Assembly (NCBI GenBank): GCA_031769625.1
Contig: JAUIMM010000213.1
Location: forward strand, 5,165,501-5,229,500
From: Taudactylus pleione
Taxonomy: Eukaryota > Chordata > Amphibia > Anura > Myobatrachidae
Length of the DNA: 64,000 nt
Reading direction: 5' to 3'
In this document: one piece after another, positions 11,806 to 21,187 of the stretch
Layout of the letters: each line of letters begins with the position of its first letter
Numbering within the stretch: the first letter of the stretch is position 1
Notes under the pieces: model-generated
Told to the model about the DNA's origin: nothing
Databases searched by the model: none
Seen by the model: the letters and a program-made list of their open reading frames with translations, nothing else
Program-made: the position numbers and the translations under genes

Positions 11806-12562
11806 TCATTTAACTTTATCTTGCATCACAACTATTTCATGTTTGAAGACACATACTATAGACAAGTCCAAGGAACCACCATGGGCACAAAATTTGCACC
11901 AGGCTATGCAAACTTGTTTGTGGCAGCCTGGGAAAATGAATGTGTATGGAATCTATTTAAGGACAGCTTGCTATTATGGGTCAGATTCATTGATGATATC
12001 CTTTGTATCTGTACAGGGGAAGCTGAAAGTTTGCAATCATTCATTAGCTACATCAATAAGAATGAGTTCACTGCCAAAGTCAGTCAAGAGCGGGTCGAAT
12101 TTTTAGATCTTGAATTATATATCGAGGATGACAAGATTCAAACTAAAGTCTATATCAAACCAGTCGACTGTAACAACTATATACCAGCCTCCAGCAATCA
12201 TCATCAAAAATGTTATCTAATATACCGAAAGGGCAATTAATGAGGATAAGGAGAACCTGTTCTAACATCAAGGAATATGAGACTCAAGCACAAATGCTGG
12301 AGGATAAATATTTGGAAAGGAACTACAATGCTCCTCCATGAGGAGGGCTTATGAGGAGGTGAGGGAGTTGAAGAGGGACAAGCTACTTGAAGATAGCCCT
12401 CACGAGAAGTAAATGGGGAAAGATGATCAGGTCACATTCATCACACAGTACAGTAGTCAGTTTAGAGTCCTGGAAAGAATTATCAGACAACTCTATCCAG
12501 TTCTACTGAAGGATGAAACAATCAAACAGATACTGCTAAGTCATCCAAAGATGATTTACAGA

Positions 12563-12948
12563 GGAATCGGTATGAGATGCCAGCGCTCGGGATCCCGGCA
12601 TTTAGAATCCCAACACCGGCATCTTGAAAGGGTTAACATACCGACACTTGTTCGTCGGTATGCTAAATCTCCCCCTCTCCTTACCCTAACCCCCCTTTTT
12701 GGTGCTAACCTTAACCTCCCCCTTAATGCCTGACCCTAAACTCCCCCTCCCTGGTGCCTAACCCTAACCCTCCCCCCTTAGTCCTTCCTAACCCTAACCC
12801 TTTCTCTAGTGCCTAACCCTAACCCGCACCCTAAACTTAACCTTCACCTAACACCATGATACTTACCTTCGATATCCCAGCGGTCAGGATTTTGGCGCTG
12901 GTAATAAGAGCGTCAGCATCCAGACCAACGGGATGCCGAATGCATATC
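12563..12948. mobile_element. Short DNA element with CCCTAA tracts, inserted in PLE-2
   Basis: The exact 8-bp duplication TTTACAGA (12555-12562 and 12949-12956) brackets an insertion that starts GGAATCGGTATGAG and ends ATGCCGAATGCATATC. Its centre is rich in CCTAACCCTAACC. Removing it joins the PLE-2 coding sequence on each side. Related to the insertion at 8013-10230. Confidence 0.8.
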
Positions 12949-13510
12949 TTTACAGAAGGGCAAACAAATTTAAAAAAGCCCCTGGTGTCAAGCTCTTTAA
13001 AAACTACCCAGGATACAAAACCCAAACCCCCAGGGTTTACGCACTGCCTAAGATGTAATGTGTTCAAAGTTATTAAACAAGGTTTAATCAACAGTTTTTT
13101 TACAAACAAAAAAAACATCACCTCCTTTCAATCTACTACTACAAGAGAGTGGTTCCGAGTACAAGAATCCATCACCTGTGATACGGTTAGAGCTATATAT
13201 CTGTTGGAACGCCCCTGTGGCCTCCAGTATATAGGACGGACTGTAAGAAAATTAAGTGTAAGATGGGGGGAACACATCAAAAACATCAAAAATAAACTGG
13301 ATACTCACAGTGTTTCAAACCATTTTGCTAAAGCGCATAATGGAGACAATACCCTCCTCAATGCATAGGGATCAAGAAAGTCTGCAAGCATTGGAGAGGA
13401 CTATGTGTCAAGGATTTATAAAGAAGAAACCAAATTAATCTATCCATCCATCAGGCCTCAATTTGGACTCTTTCCTTTAGTCAAAAGCAGATTTTCAATT
13501 TTGGAATAGT

Positions 13511-13831
13511 ATCTTCTCTTATAAGAATCAAAAATATTTACTCTCTTTAATTCCATCGTTATTCTTGCAATGAAATTCTAGTAGGGTTGCTTAATAGAAA
13601 GTCCTATGTATGGTGATTTCAAATGTGGCTACATAGCTCTCCCAAATACATTATAGTTTTGGATTAAATATATGATTTTGAATTAAGTATGATAATCAAG
13701 TGGGTCTAATGTAAATGGGAATAATTGTAAAATCATGGAAATCTTATAATATATTTTAGAATTATTCCTCATGTCCTTAGCTTAGGCGGATAAACACCAT
13801 AAAAGCAGGATTAGCCCTTAATATTTGTAAC
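13511..13831. other. Probable 3' untranslated part of PLE-2
   Basis: AT-rich sequence directly after the end of the GIY-YIG domain and before the next insertion. No gene. Assignment to PLE-2 rests on position only. Confidence 0.35.
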
Positions 13832-13834
13832 TAT

Positions 13835-14372
13835 GGGCCTGATTCAGCAAGGAACGCAAGTGTGCGCACGCACGCTCTCGGCCACAGCAAATATATGCTA
13901 ATCAATGCATACGCACGGCAACCGCAGCATAAGATGCAGACGCCCAGCACTACACAATGCTGCCCATTTCCCTTAACTCAAAGTCTGAGTAGTCCGCAAG
14001 ACATCAGAAACATTGAGAACCATCAGAACGCACAATAGAGGTTGATCTGATCTCGTGCAGGAGTTTGGCCACTACGTGCGTGCATTGAGTCGTCTGACTG
14101 CGTATGCCGGCGCGCTGCCTTAATTATGCACGCCCCTATAATGGCCCTATAATGGCATCTGAACGCACAGGCACGTCTGCAGTCGCCCAACCGCCCCCCC
14201 CGTTACCAGCCATGAAGGGTCTGAGTACACACTGCGTGTGGCCTGCATACCCTTAACCGCTGGCACTGGCTAGTTCACGCACACGCTGTGCGATGCATAC
14301 GCATGTGCAGTGCGAAAAGCTTCGGCCGGGGGCATGAAAATTCTTATCTGCGTTCCTTGGTGAATCAGCCCC
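13835..14372. mobile_element. MITE, GGGCCTGATTCAGCAAGGAACGC family
   Basis: Ends GGGCCTGATTCAGCAAGGAA and, on the other strand, GGGGCTGATTCACCAAGGAA, bracketed by the 3-bp duplication TAT (13832-13834 and 14373-14375). 538 bp with no coding sequence. The interior is rich in CGCA and TGCG words, including 'gcgcacgcacgc' near 13864. Confidence 0.85.
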
Positions 14373-14375
14373 TAT

Positions 14376-15053
14376 ATGATCTAAGTTAATTATATTAATT
14401 ATTAATTATATTAATAATTATTTGGTCAATATCAGCCATATGGTAGCAAGATTGAGAGCATAGCCTGGATTGTTTTCTCATCAAAGATGGATAATCTTTT
14501 AATTGTAGTTGGAACCAGTGTTATACTATGAATATAAGCTAAAATAATTTCATTGTGCATATGTTAGTTAAGGTAATTTGTTAATATGTTATCACATTCC
14601 ATCATACTGCCTATGTAGTGTTTCACTCTTTCTATTCAACCAAGTATGTTAGGGAATTATCCATTTATCCAGCCCTAAAATAGAATGCTCTTTTGTAAGG
14701 GGTACTGTTAGGTTGGGGTGTTTTTCTCTACCCTTGAAATGGGTCAGTCAGCTGGCCAAACGGGTATATCTTTTACCCAGCATAGGCTGAGACCTGGGTT
14801 TGTATTTGTGTTTGGGGAATATCTGTATTTTAATACATTTATTCTATTTTAAGTTATTTATTTTCACCTGTGGCTACTTACATTATCGATGAACCTATGA
14901 ATAAGATTAAAAGAAAATAACATTTTTAAAACAAGAAATGCTGTGCAAGTTAAGGGATATTAAAGCTTCTCCTTCTTGTTTGCCCTAGGGAAGCATCTAC
15001 CTTAAGGCTCAACAGCTGTTTTAATTAATAATGCTATCACAACAAAAACTGAC
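14376..15053. other. AT-rich sequence, no gene
   Basis: Contains TTAATTATATTAATTATTAATT-type runs near 14395-14420 and no recognisable domain. It may be PLE-2 3' sequence or host DNA. Confidence 0.5.
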
Positions 15054-15056
15054 TTT

Positions 15057-15606
15057 GGCCCTGATTCAGAGCCGGACGCTCTGACCAGAGCGCTCGCTCT
15101 GAATCAGGGCCCACCTCCATAAATATGGAGCATCCTCCTGGACGCTCGTATAGCTGTGGGTCACCACCCACAGCATATACGAGCGTGCAGGATGATGGTC
15201 GCGATGGTCTTGACCATCGCGACCATCGCCACTGCGAGCAGAAGCCTGCGGTTGAGTTTCTCAACCACAAGGCTCGGAGTGATTTTGGCTCTATCAGAGC
15301 CAAAATCACTCCCACTGACTTCACTAGTGATGTCAGTGGGGCCGGCTTCTGATGGTAGGCGTTCCCTTGGGAATGCCTCCGTCTGGCAGGCACGCCCCCG
15401 GCACGCCCACCAAAGGGGGCGTGCTGTCAATCAACATCGACAGCACGCCCCCTTTGATCAGACACTACGAGCGAAGGAAAGTCCTTCGCTCGTCGCGTCT
15501 CGCGCATGCGCACGACGGAGCTCCCTCCGTCGTGCACATGCGCAGTGCAGACCATCAACCCACTTGCGAGCGGACAGCCGCTCGCGAGTGGGTCTGAATC
15601 AGGGCC
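15057..15606. mobile_element. Hairpin-chain MITE, copy A
   Basis: Perfect inverted ends GGCCCTGATTCAG, flanked by TTT on both sides (15054-15056 and 15607-15609). Between them lies a chain of about twelve consecutive hairpins: 15059-15109, 15115-15130, 15131-15195, 15194-15227 (16-bp perfect stem, 2-nt loop), 15243-15273, 15277-15311 (15-bp perfect stem), 15311-15340, 15357-15378, 15411-15456 (18-bp perfect stem), 15468-15492, 15502-15543 and 15559-15592. The 184-codon frame overlapping the element is an artefact of the absence of stops in this GC-rich structure. The termini place it with the GGGCCTGATTCAG group. A second copy in opposite orientation is at 25225-25771. Confidence 0.88.
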
Positions 15607-15609
15607 TTT

Positions 15610-15758
15610 GTCTACACAGACAAGGACTAATAAAAGTTTTAATGAGAGGTTTCTTATACCTGTTGAGTCCCCAAGAAGCGGACTATGTCTATGAGAGGAA
15701 CTATATATAAATAATACATCTCAGTTTTCCTTGAAATTCAGGCAAGGCTGTTTAGATT
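15610..15758. other. Short spacer, no feature seen
   Basis: AT-rich gap between two insertions; nothing recognised. Confidence 0.5.
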
Positions 15759-15766
15759 GTTATGTC

Positions 15767-16236
15767 CAGTGGCGGATTTTGCCTAAGGGCTGCCAGGCTC
15801 CAGCCCCCCAGTAAAATCCACCACCTCAGTGTAGTCAGTGCAGTCCGTGACTGCACTGGCTACACTGTGTGACTGGAGGTGGCTTCAGGCAGCAGGCAGC
15901 CCCAGGGGGAGGTGTCTCCTCCCCCTGGGAATGCCAGTTCGGGCTGCTATTAGCAGAGAGCGGCTTCCAGGAGGCAGCTGTTACTCTGCCTTTCCGCCAG
16001 ACACGACCGGCTCTTAGGGGCTGAAGACGATGCAGCCCTTTGGATGCTGGTGGCATGTGCATGCGCGGCTCCCCGCCACTAGTTTGCATGCACCGGTCCC
16101 AGTGCTTGACAGATCGATTGCACGGGCGCTGGGACCTGACCAGCAGGAGCGGGTGACCGGGGTGAGTAACTGCACCCTCCGTCCCGTTTTCAGTGGCGGC
16201 AGCCCCCCTCATCTAAGAGGGTAGGAGCCGCCGCTG
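15767..16236. mobile_element. Non-autonomous hAT element, CAGTGGCGGATTTTGCC ends
   Basis: The left end CAGTGGCGGATTTTGCC pairs with the right end, which reads CAGCGGCGGCTCCTACC on the other strand. The exact 8-bp duplication GTTATGTC lies at 15759-15766 and 16237-16244. 470 bp, GC-rich, no transposase. The first bases resemble those of the 1508-4226 element, suggesting use of a related transposase. Confidence 0.92.
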
Positions 16237-16244
16237 GTTATGTC

Positions 16245-16456
16245 TCTTGCTTAGCATAGACAATGGCCTCGGTTCAAACCTGTGTATTATAGAGATTTTT
16301 GTGCATAACATGTTATAATTATTTTTTTAAATATTTTTTATTTATTTTTTTATTTGATTATTTTAATTATTTAAAATGCTTTACGCGGAAAGGCCACCTA
16401 TAATAGCATTTACTCAATTTTAATTTAAAGCCTAGTTATGCCATTATAAAAAGGAC
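16245..16456. other. AT-rich spacer, no gene
   Basis: Poly-T and TTTAAT-rich DNA with nothing recognisable. Confidence 0.5.
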
Positions 16457-16458
16457 TA

Positions 16459-16786
16459 AAGCTGACCACACATCTAAAGATTATCTGTCCAACCAGCCAA
16501 CTAGTTGATTGGTTGGAATGAAAATCTGGTAACGTATGGGAGTAACTGATGACCAGCAATTTGCCCCTAAATGCCAGAAAACAGATGAAAATGGTCGTTC
16601 AGAAAAGTTTGTTAAATGTTTGATCTAAGCAATTTGTTCAAACAACAGTTTTTGTCCATTTTCCGGCGTTTGGGAGCAAATTGCTGATTGTCATTTGCTT
16701 TCATACCTTACCAGATTTTCATTCCAAGTCAACCAATCAACTAGTTGGATGGTTGGATGTAAGTTGGTCTAGTGTGTGGCCAGCTT
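16459..16786. mobile_element. Tc1/mariner-type MITE, AAGCTGRCCACACA ends
   Basis: Inverted ends AAGCTGACCACACATCTA and AAGCTGGCCACACACTAGA sit between TA dinucleotides (16457-16458 and 16787-16788). The arms continue through 'ccaactagttgattggttgg' and 'gaatgaaaatctggtaa'. The TA target and the lack of a transposase fit a mariner-type MITE. Confidence 0.82.
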
Positions 16787-16788
16787 TA

Positions 16789-17008
16789 GAATGCCTGTCC
16801 AGGAAGAGGTAAATGGAATTGTTTGTGAAGAACCAATTAAAGTTAGATTGAAGAGACTGGGCACCTGTAAAAAAACAGTAGAAAGTGATTTCCTCCTTTT
16901 CTCTGACGAAGCCCAACATGTTAGAAAGCGAACAGGGGAGTCCACCACGCCAGCCGGAATAATATTTGAAGTGCTCAGGGCTCACTGACAGCACCAACTC
17001 AATAATAC
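16789..17008. mobile_element. Possible Penelope-like terminal remnant
   Basis: Sits between two mariner-type MITEs. It holds the phrase CTGACGAAGCCC (16903-16914), a perfect match to the CUGANGA core, followed by a decayed stem and 'agaaagcgaac'. That layout fits a PLE terminal region; no coding sequence is present. Confidence 0.4.
16902..16935 (+). other. Hammerhead-like motif with intact CUGANGA
   Basis: Of the seven sites in the window this is the only one that keeps CTGACGA. However, its second stem no longer pairs well and the following GAAAC is altered (GAAAG, then CGAAC). Confidence 0.35.
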
Positions 17009-17010
17009 TA

Positions 17011-17286
17011 ATGGTGCATACACACGGTAAAATATGTCAGATGAACGACTGAACGATTTGAACGATTTTGGCCTGTATTAAAATGAATGGATTCATCCAA
17101 ATCTGACTGCAAACACATTCGATGTCAGATATCGTTATCTGATAAACGGGAACACGCATCGTTCATCATTCATCTGACAAACATGTCAGATATGACAGAT
17201 TTTCCTTCAGATATGAACGTTTGAACGATTTTTAAAATCGTTATTGAACAGATCTGAAGGAAAATCTGACCGTGTGTATGCACCAT
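17011..17286. mobile_element. Mariner-type MITE, ATGGTGCATACACACGGT ends
   Basis: Both ends read ATGGTGCATACACACGGT on their respective strands and are bracketed by TA (17009-17010 and 17287-17288). The arms also share 'ctgacat/atctgaagg'-type phrases. 276 bp, no coding sequence. Confidence 0.88.
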
Positions 17287-17515
17287 TACACTGCAATCAC
17301 ACAGCTACTAACACCTTCCTACCAGTGCATGAGACTATTGTTTGAGCCATCATAGCAGAGCTGTAACTAGACATTTTGGTGTGCTGTGCGAAAAAGAGCA
17401 TCTGTGCCCCCTCCCCCCTCCCAAAAAAAAATGGTTGCTATGATTTAGGATACTGCTCTCCCCACCCTCACCCTGTCTCTCTCATGTAGCTGTCACTTGG
17501 CCAGTAAATTAAAAT

Positions 17516-17536
17516 GATATATATATATATATTTAA

Positions 17537-17586
<50 letters not shown>

Positions 17587-17587
17587 C

Positions 17588-17622
<35 letters not shown>
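17516..17622. repeat. (TA)n, (TTA)n, (TA)n compound microsatellite
   Basis: A TA run, about fifteen ATT units and a second TA run ending at the PLE-1 boundary. PLE-1's other end also borders a short TA tract (about 21327-21339), so PLE-1 probably inserted into TA-rich DNA. Confidence 0.92.
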
Positions 17623-17623
<1 letters not shown>

Positions 17624-17624
<1 letters not shown>

Positions 17625-17878
17625 CAGAAACAGCAAACAGACGGCGGCACTCGGAGACTTTCATGAAAAAAGTGTAATAAATATCCACAACAGGCACCAA
17701 CGTTTCAGGGCCACTATGTCCCTTTGTCAAGGCAATCAATCTAACATACATATTGTACCAACCTTATAAACCAAGAGGAAATCCGCCCCACACGGGACAC
17801 ACCCAGAGCCCGGGAACCCAAGCGCCACCACCGGACACCGCGTGTGACGCCAGGGCGCCGTCTGTGTGTCGTTGCCCC
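17624..17878 (-). repeat. PLE-1 3' terminal repeat (inverted copy)
   Basis: Near-identical to the reverse complement of 20931-21187, differing by scattered substitutions (for example AGGGCC versus GGGACC in the stem near 17707, with the facing arm ATGTCCC versus ACGTCCC). It includes the hammerhead-like motif at 17699-17732 and a GC-rich part that matches the start of the coding frame in the other copy. Confidence 0.92.
17699..17732 (-). other. Hammerhead-like motif, PLE-1 3' repeat
   Basis: On the minus strand: CTTGACAAAGGGAC, a loop, a pairing arm GGCCCT, then GAAACGTTGG. It points the same way as the coding region. The core carries an A where active hammerheads have the essential G of CUGANGA. 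Confidence 0.45.
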
Positions 17879-18741
17879 AGCAACGCAGACTCAAGCCGGA
17901 AGCCCTGAAGACCAAAAAGTGATAGAAACGAGAATGGTGGGATATCGCACCCTAGTGGTAAAACAAAAAAGCATTGCCACAAAGCTAGAAACATAAGATA
18001 AGTAGTAGAGCATAAAGCAATTACAGTTCTAATTGATTGAAAACCTATCCCAGTTACGTCCTTGATGGAACAACGAGCAAAAAGATAACAATGGGGCACA
18101 TATAAAAATTTTACATATCATCAAACAACTAATAAATAAATACATGAAAAATAGCCATAATAAAAGAAAAGAAAAATGGAAAATGAAATGTGCTAGTGTG
18201 TTCGAGCTCCATGTATGTGCGAAGTGTAAACTCATGTAGAATGTGAAACTGCTGATGTGAAGAAAAAGGCAATGTGTGTGCAGAAGAAGTATTAAAGTGT
18301 AATGTGAGTGTACGTGATGATGGGTCAAAAAAGGGGACCGGTGTGCTATATGTGAAAAACAATAAATCAAAAACAAAGTGAATGCAAAACAACAGTGACA
18401 CAATGTGTAGTATGTGCAAAAAAGATGGAATGTAGTGTGTGTGAAACTGTTAAAGAAATAAAAAGAAAGAAAAAAGAATAAAGAATACAATCAAAATCTA
18501 TAAATGGATCAATATAAGTCACAATACTGTTCACTATCATGTATGTGTATACTCTAAGCTGAGTTGACAAACATGTCATATATGGTATAAATGTAATGCA
18601 AATGAATAACTGAATAAGTTGAATAGGTGAAAAAAGAGGAAAAGAGGAAAAAAAAGAGGAAAAAAAGAGGAAAAAAGAGGAAAAAAAAGAGAGGAAGAAA
18701 CTAGGGAGAAAATAATTTCTATATCTCCTGGTAAAAAAACC
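17879..18741 (-). other. PLE-1 3' untranslated region
   Basis: Lies between the end of the endonuclease frame and the 3' terminal repeat. Open frames here (for example 153 codons, Phe/His-rich, at 18029-18490) come from a purine-rich, low-complexity strand and show no domain. The stretch 18630-18700 is a G/A-rich run of AAAGAGGAA-like units. Confidence 0.6.
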
Positions 18742-20945
18742 TTAATTAAAAACACTCCATTGTATCTTCTCGTTGAGACCTTTAGGGTTAATGGTATCAA
18801 GATAAAAAATCCAACGTGCTTCAATCTGTAGCAATCTTCCAGCACGATTGCCTCCTCTGATGTTGAGGGGTACATGGTCGATCAGTTGAAATTTGAGATC
18901 TCTGATGTTGTGTTTTCTCTCGGCGAAATGCCTCGCCACCGGTTGTTCCGAAGGTTTGCCTAATAAAACAGCTTTGATAGCCGATCTATGGAGGGCCATT
19001 CTATCTCTTGCTGTCCGGATGGACTTCCCCACATAAGCCAGACCACATGGGCACATAAGTAATAAACTATGTGGGACGTAGTACACGTTAACACATGTTT
19101 AATGCTGTAGGTCTTGTCGCAATGTAGATGTTTGAAAGTTTGACCAACAGACATGTTTTTACAGGTGGTACAACCCAGGCACTTGTAACAGCCTGGGGCC
19201 CTACTCAAAAAATTGTCGGATCTAGATAAGGTCGTCGTTTTCTCAAAACCCGTAATATCTGAATGCACGACAAAGTCCTTGATATTTTTACCTCTAGTAT
19301 AGCAAATGAGGGGGCGTTTAGACTTAAAACATGGGAGACCTGTATCCGTGGCGATAATGGGCCAGAGAGCCCGAATGGCCCTAGGTACGACCGGGCTTGT
19401 GGTGCTAAATTCATTCACAAATGGAATTGTCTTGTTGTTGTCATTCAACCGGGTCTCAAGAAGAACATCTCTAGGGATCTTCAAAACCTCACTTTTATGT
19501 TTGGCCAACATCCGGGGATTATATCCCCTTTCCCGAAATTTGCTGACAACTTTATTCAAGGCTGCTTCTAAATCTCGTCGGTCACTTGTTATTCTGGCAG
19601 CTCTTATCATCTGGGACCTAGGCAGGCCTTTCTTCAAAGCTGACGGATGATGGCTATTCGCCCTTAATAGCGTATTTTTGTCCCTGGGCTTAGTATATAC
19701 GCTAGTAGACAGATGATTGTTGTTTAAGAAAACCAGGACGTCCAAATAATTAATGGAACTAGTGTTGGCTTGAAACGTGACTTTGATAGTGGAATCCCTC
19801 GCATTGATGTAATTCACCAGCGATTGTAGACTATCCATGTCACCTATCCATAAAATGAACAGGTCGTCAATATAGCTTGAAAATGAATAGATACAGTTAG
19901 CCACCTCACAATTGGACAAAAACATGTTCCTCTCCTCCTTAAACATAAATACATTGGCAAATGAAGGTGAAACGTTACTGCCCATTGCGCATCCGCTTGT
20001 TTGGCGGTAAAACCTGCCATTAAATAGAAAAAAGTTTCTTGTCAGGGTCAACTCAAGTAATTTGAGGAAAAAATTCAGATCTAATGAATTTAAATTCTCA
20101 GTGACTAGGAACTCCCTCATGGCTGATAGGCCCTGTTCATGTGGAATGCTGGTATACAGACTGCATATGTTCATGGTACACAAAATGGTACCATCGGGGA
20201 CTGGACCGATTGCATTAATCTTGAGAAGAAAATCAGTAGTGTCTTTGATGTATCCTCTCTGTTTACATATAAGTGGTTGTAGCATGTTATCCAGAAACAT
20301 CGAGATGGGTTGAAATATCGAGTTTCTGGTTGAAATAATCGGCCTGCCAGGAGGCTTAAAAATATTTTTGTGAATTTTCGGTACCGTGAAGAGTATTGGA
20401 ACCACTGGAAATTCTTCTTTAAGAGCTGACGATGTTTTCTTGGAAATTATGTTGTTTTCTACTGCTTCATCCAATATGGAATCAACCTCCATTTTGTAAT
20501 GTTCTGTGGGGTCCGCAGATAAAGGTTCATATGTGGCCGTGTCCGCTAACTGACTGTATATCTCATCTCTATAATCAGAAAAATTTAATATCACCACTCC
20601 GCCCCCCTTGTCGGCAGGGCGGATGATGATATCTTTGTAGGAGCCCAATTTTTTGAGGGCTGTCCATTCTTCTTTGGATAGATTATGATTCCTTTTGGAA
20701 GTTGCTGATGAGTATTTGGAGATGGATTGGTCAAGAAGTCTGGTGAACGATTTTATTGATGAATTCGTCGATTGTGGATCGAAGTTTGAAGTATGTCTCT
20801 TGTTCAAAAATTCTGAGTGGGGGGAATAGGTCGTAAAGTCCTCATGTGATTGAAAATATTCCTGTAATCTTAATTTGCGAGAAAATCGATGGAGGTCAGC
20901 TTGCCATTTCGATTCATTGAAAAAATTGGTGGGGACAAACGGCAC
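18742..20945 (-). pseudogene. PLE-1 reverse transcriptase with GIY-YIG endonuclease, one frameshift
   Basis: A 661-codon frame covers most of the protein. Approximate residues: PADKGGGVVIL 110-120; motif A 257-267; motif B QTSGCAMGSNVSPSFANVF 315-333; motif C YIDDLFILW 358-366; thumb-like YLDVLVF and VYTKPRDKN 400-424; a Cys-rich linker CYKCLGCTTC 587-596; then SHIVYYL. The endonuclease continues one frame over (19086-18742) as CPCGLAYVGKS, ending in GGNRAGRLLQIEARWIFYL and NPKGLNEK. A single one-base shift near 19045 therefore separates RT from EN. Motif A reads MNICSLYTSIP, so the catalytic Asp is Asn (AAC for GAC). The frame opens at a GTG with no ATG in the first 150 codons; a spliced or lost N-terminus is possible. 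Confidence 0.93.
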
Positions 20946-21187
20946 ACAGACGGCGCCCTGACGTCACACGCGGTGTCCGGTGGTGGCGCTTGGGTTCCCG
21001 GGCTCTGGGTGTATCCCGTGTGGGGCGGATTTCCTCTTGGTTTATAAGGTTGGTACAATATGTATGTTAGATTGATTGCCTTGACAAAGGGACGTAGTGG
21101 TCCCGAAACGTTGGTGCCTGTTATGGATATTTAATACACTTTTTTCATGAAAGTCTCCGAGTGCCGCCGTCTGTTTGCTGTTTCTGC
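20931..21187 (-). repeat. PLE-1 5' terminal repeat
   Basis: Inverted partner of 17624-17878. Its inner edge runs into the first codons of the reverse transcriptase frame, so the 3' copy carries a reversed piece of the coding start. Confidence 0.92.
21078..21116 (+). other. Hammerhead-like motif, PLE-1 5' repeat
   Basis: CCTTGACAAAGGGAC, loop, GTCCC, GAAACGTTGG. The stem is perfect here (GGGAC/GTCCC). Orientation is opposite to the coding strand because the terminal repeats are inverted. Confidence 0.45.

Larger units (their letters stand above)
10382..13500 (+). pseudogene. PLE-2 reverse transcriptase / GIY-YIG endonuclease, broken
   Basis: Reverse transcriptase signatures appear in order: KPTDKGGGLVILDK (near 10690), motif A CDITSLYSVI (near 11140, catalytic Asp kept), motif B QGTTMGTKFAPGYANLF (near 11875), motif C FIDDIL (near 11990), then a FLDLELY / KPVDCNNY segment (near 12100). 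The endonuclease part reads IYLLERPCGLQYIGRT (near 13195-13245), a GIY-YIG core. Lesions: stops TAA at 10952 and TAG at 11111, a frameshift near 12205, and insertions at 11258 and 12563. Reading across the 11258 insertion joins codons in frame, so the insertion came after the coding frame was formed. The open frame begins without an ATG; part of the N-terminus may have come from spliced upstream sequence, as known for Penelope. Confidence 0.88.
7757..13510 (+). mobile_element. Decayed Penelope-like retroelement (PLE-2), repeatedly interrupted
   Basis: The element's non-coding 5' region occupies 7757-8012 and resumes at 10231, and its coding region runs from about 10382 to 13500. It is split by three insertions with recognisable target duplications: 8013-10230, 11258-11805 and 12563-12948. 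A near copy of its 5' region lies in inverted orientation at 22418-22896. PLEs are retroelements whose reverse transcriptase is related to telomerase and is usually fused to a GIY-YIG endonuclease; both domains are visible here. In-frame stops show that it is dead. Confidence 0.85.

Noticed and set aside
15156..15710. 184-codon frame, and a 161-codon frame at 25187-25672
   Set aside because: They run through the hairpin-chain elements, where frames are open on both strands because of the palindromic GC-rich structure. The proteins match each other only because the DNA is repeated.
18029..18490. 153-codon Phe/His/Leu-rich frame
   Set aside because: Lies in the purine-rich 3' untranslated region of PLE-1 and is low complexity.
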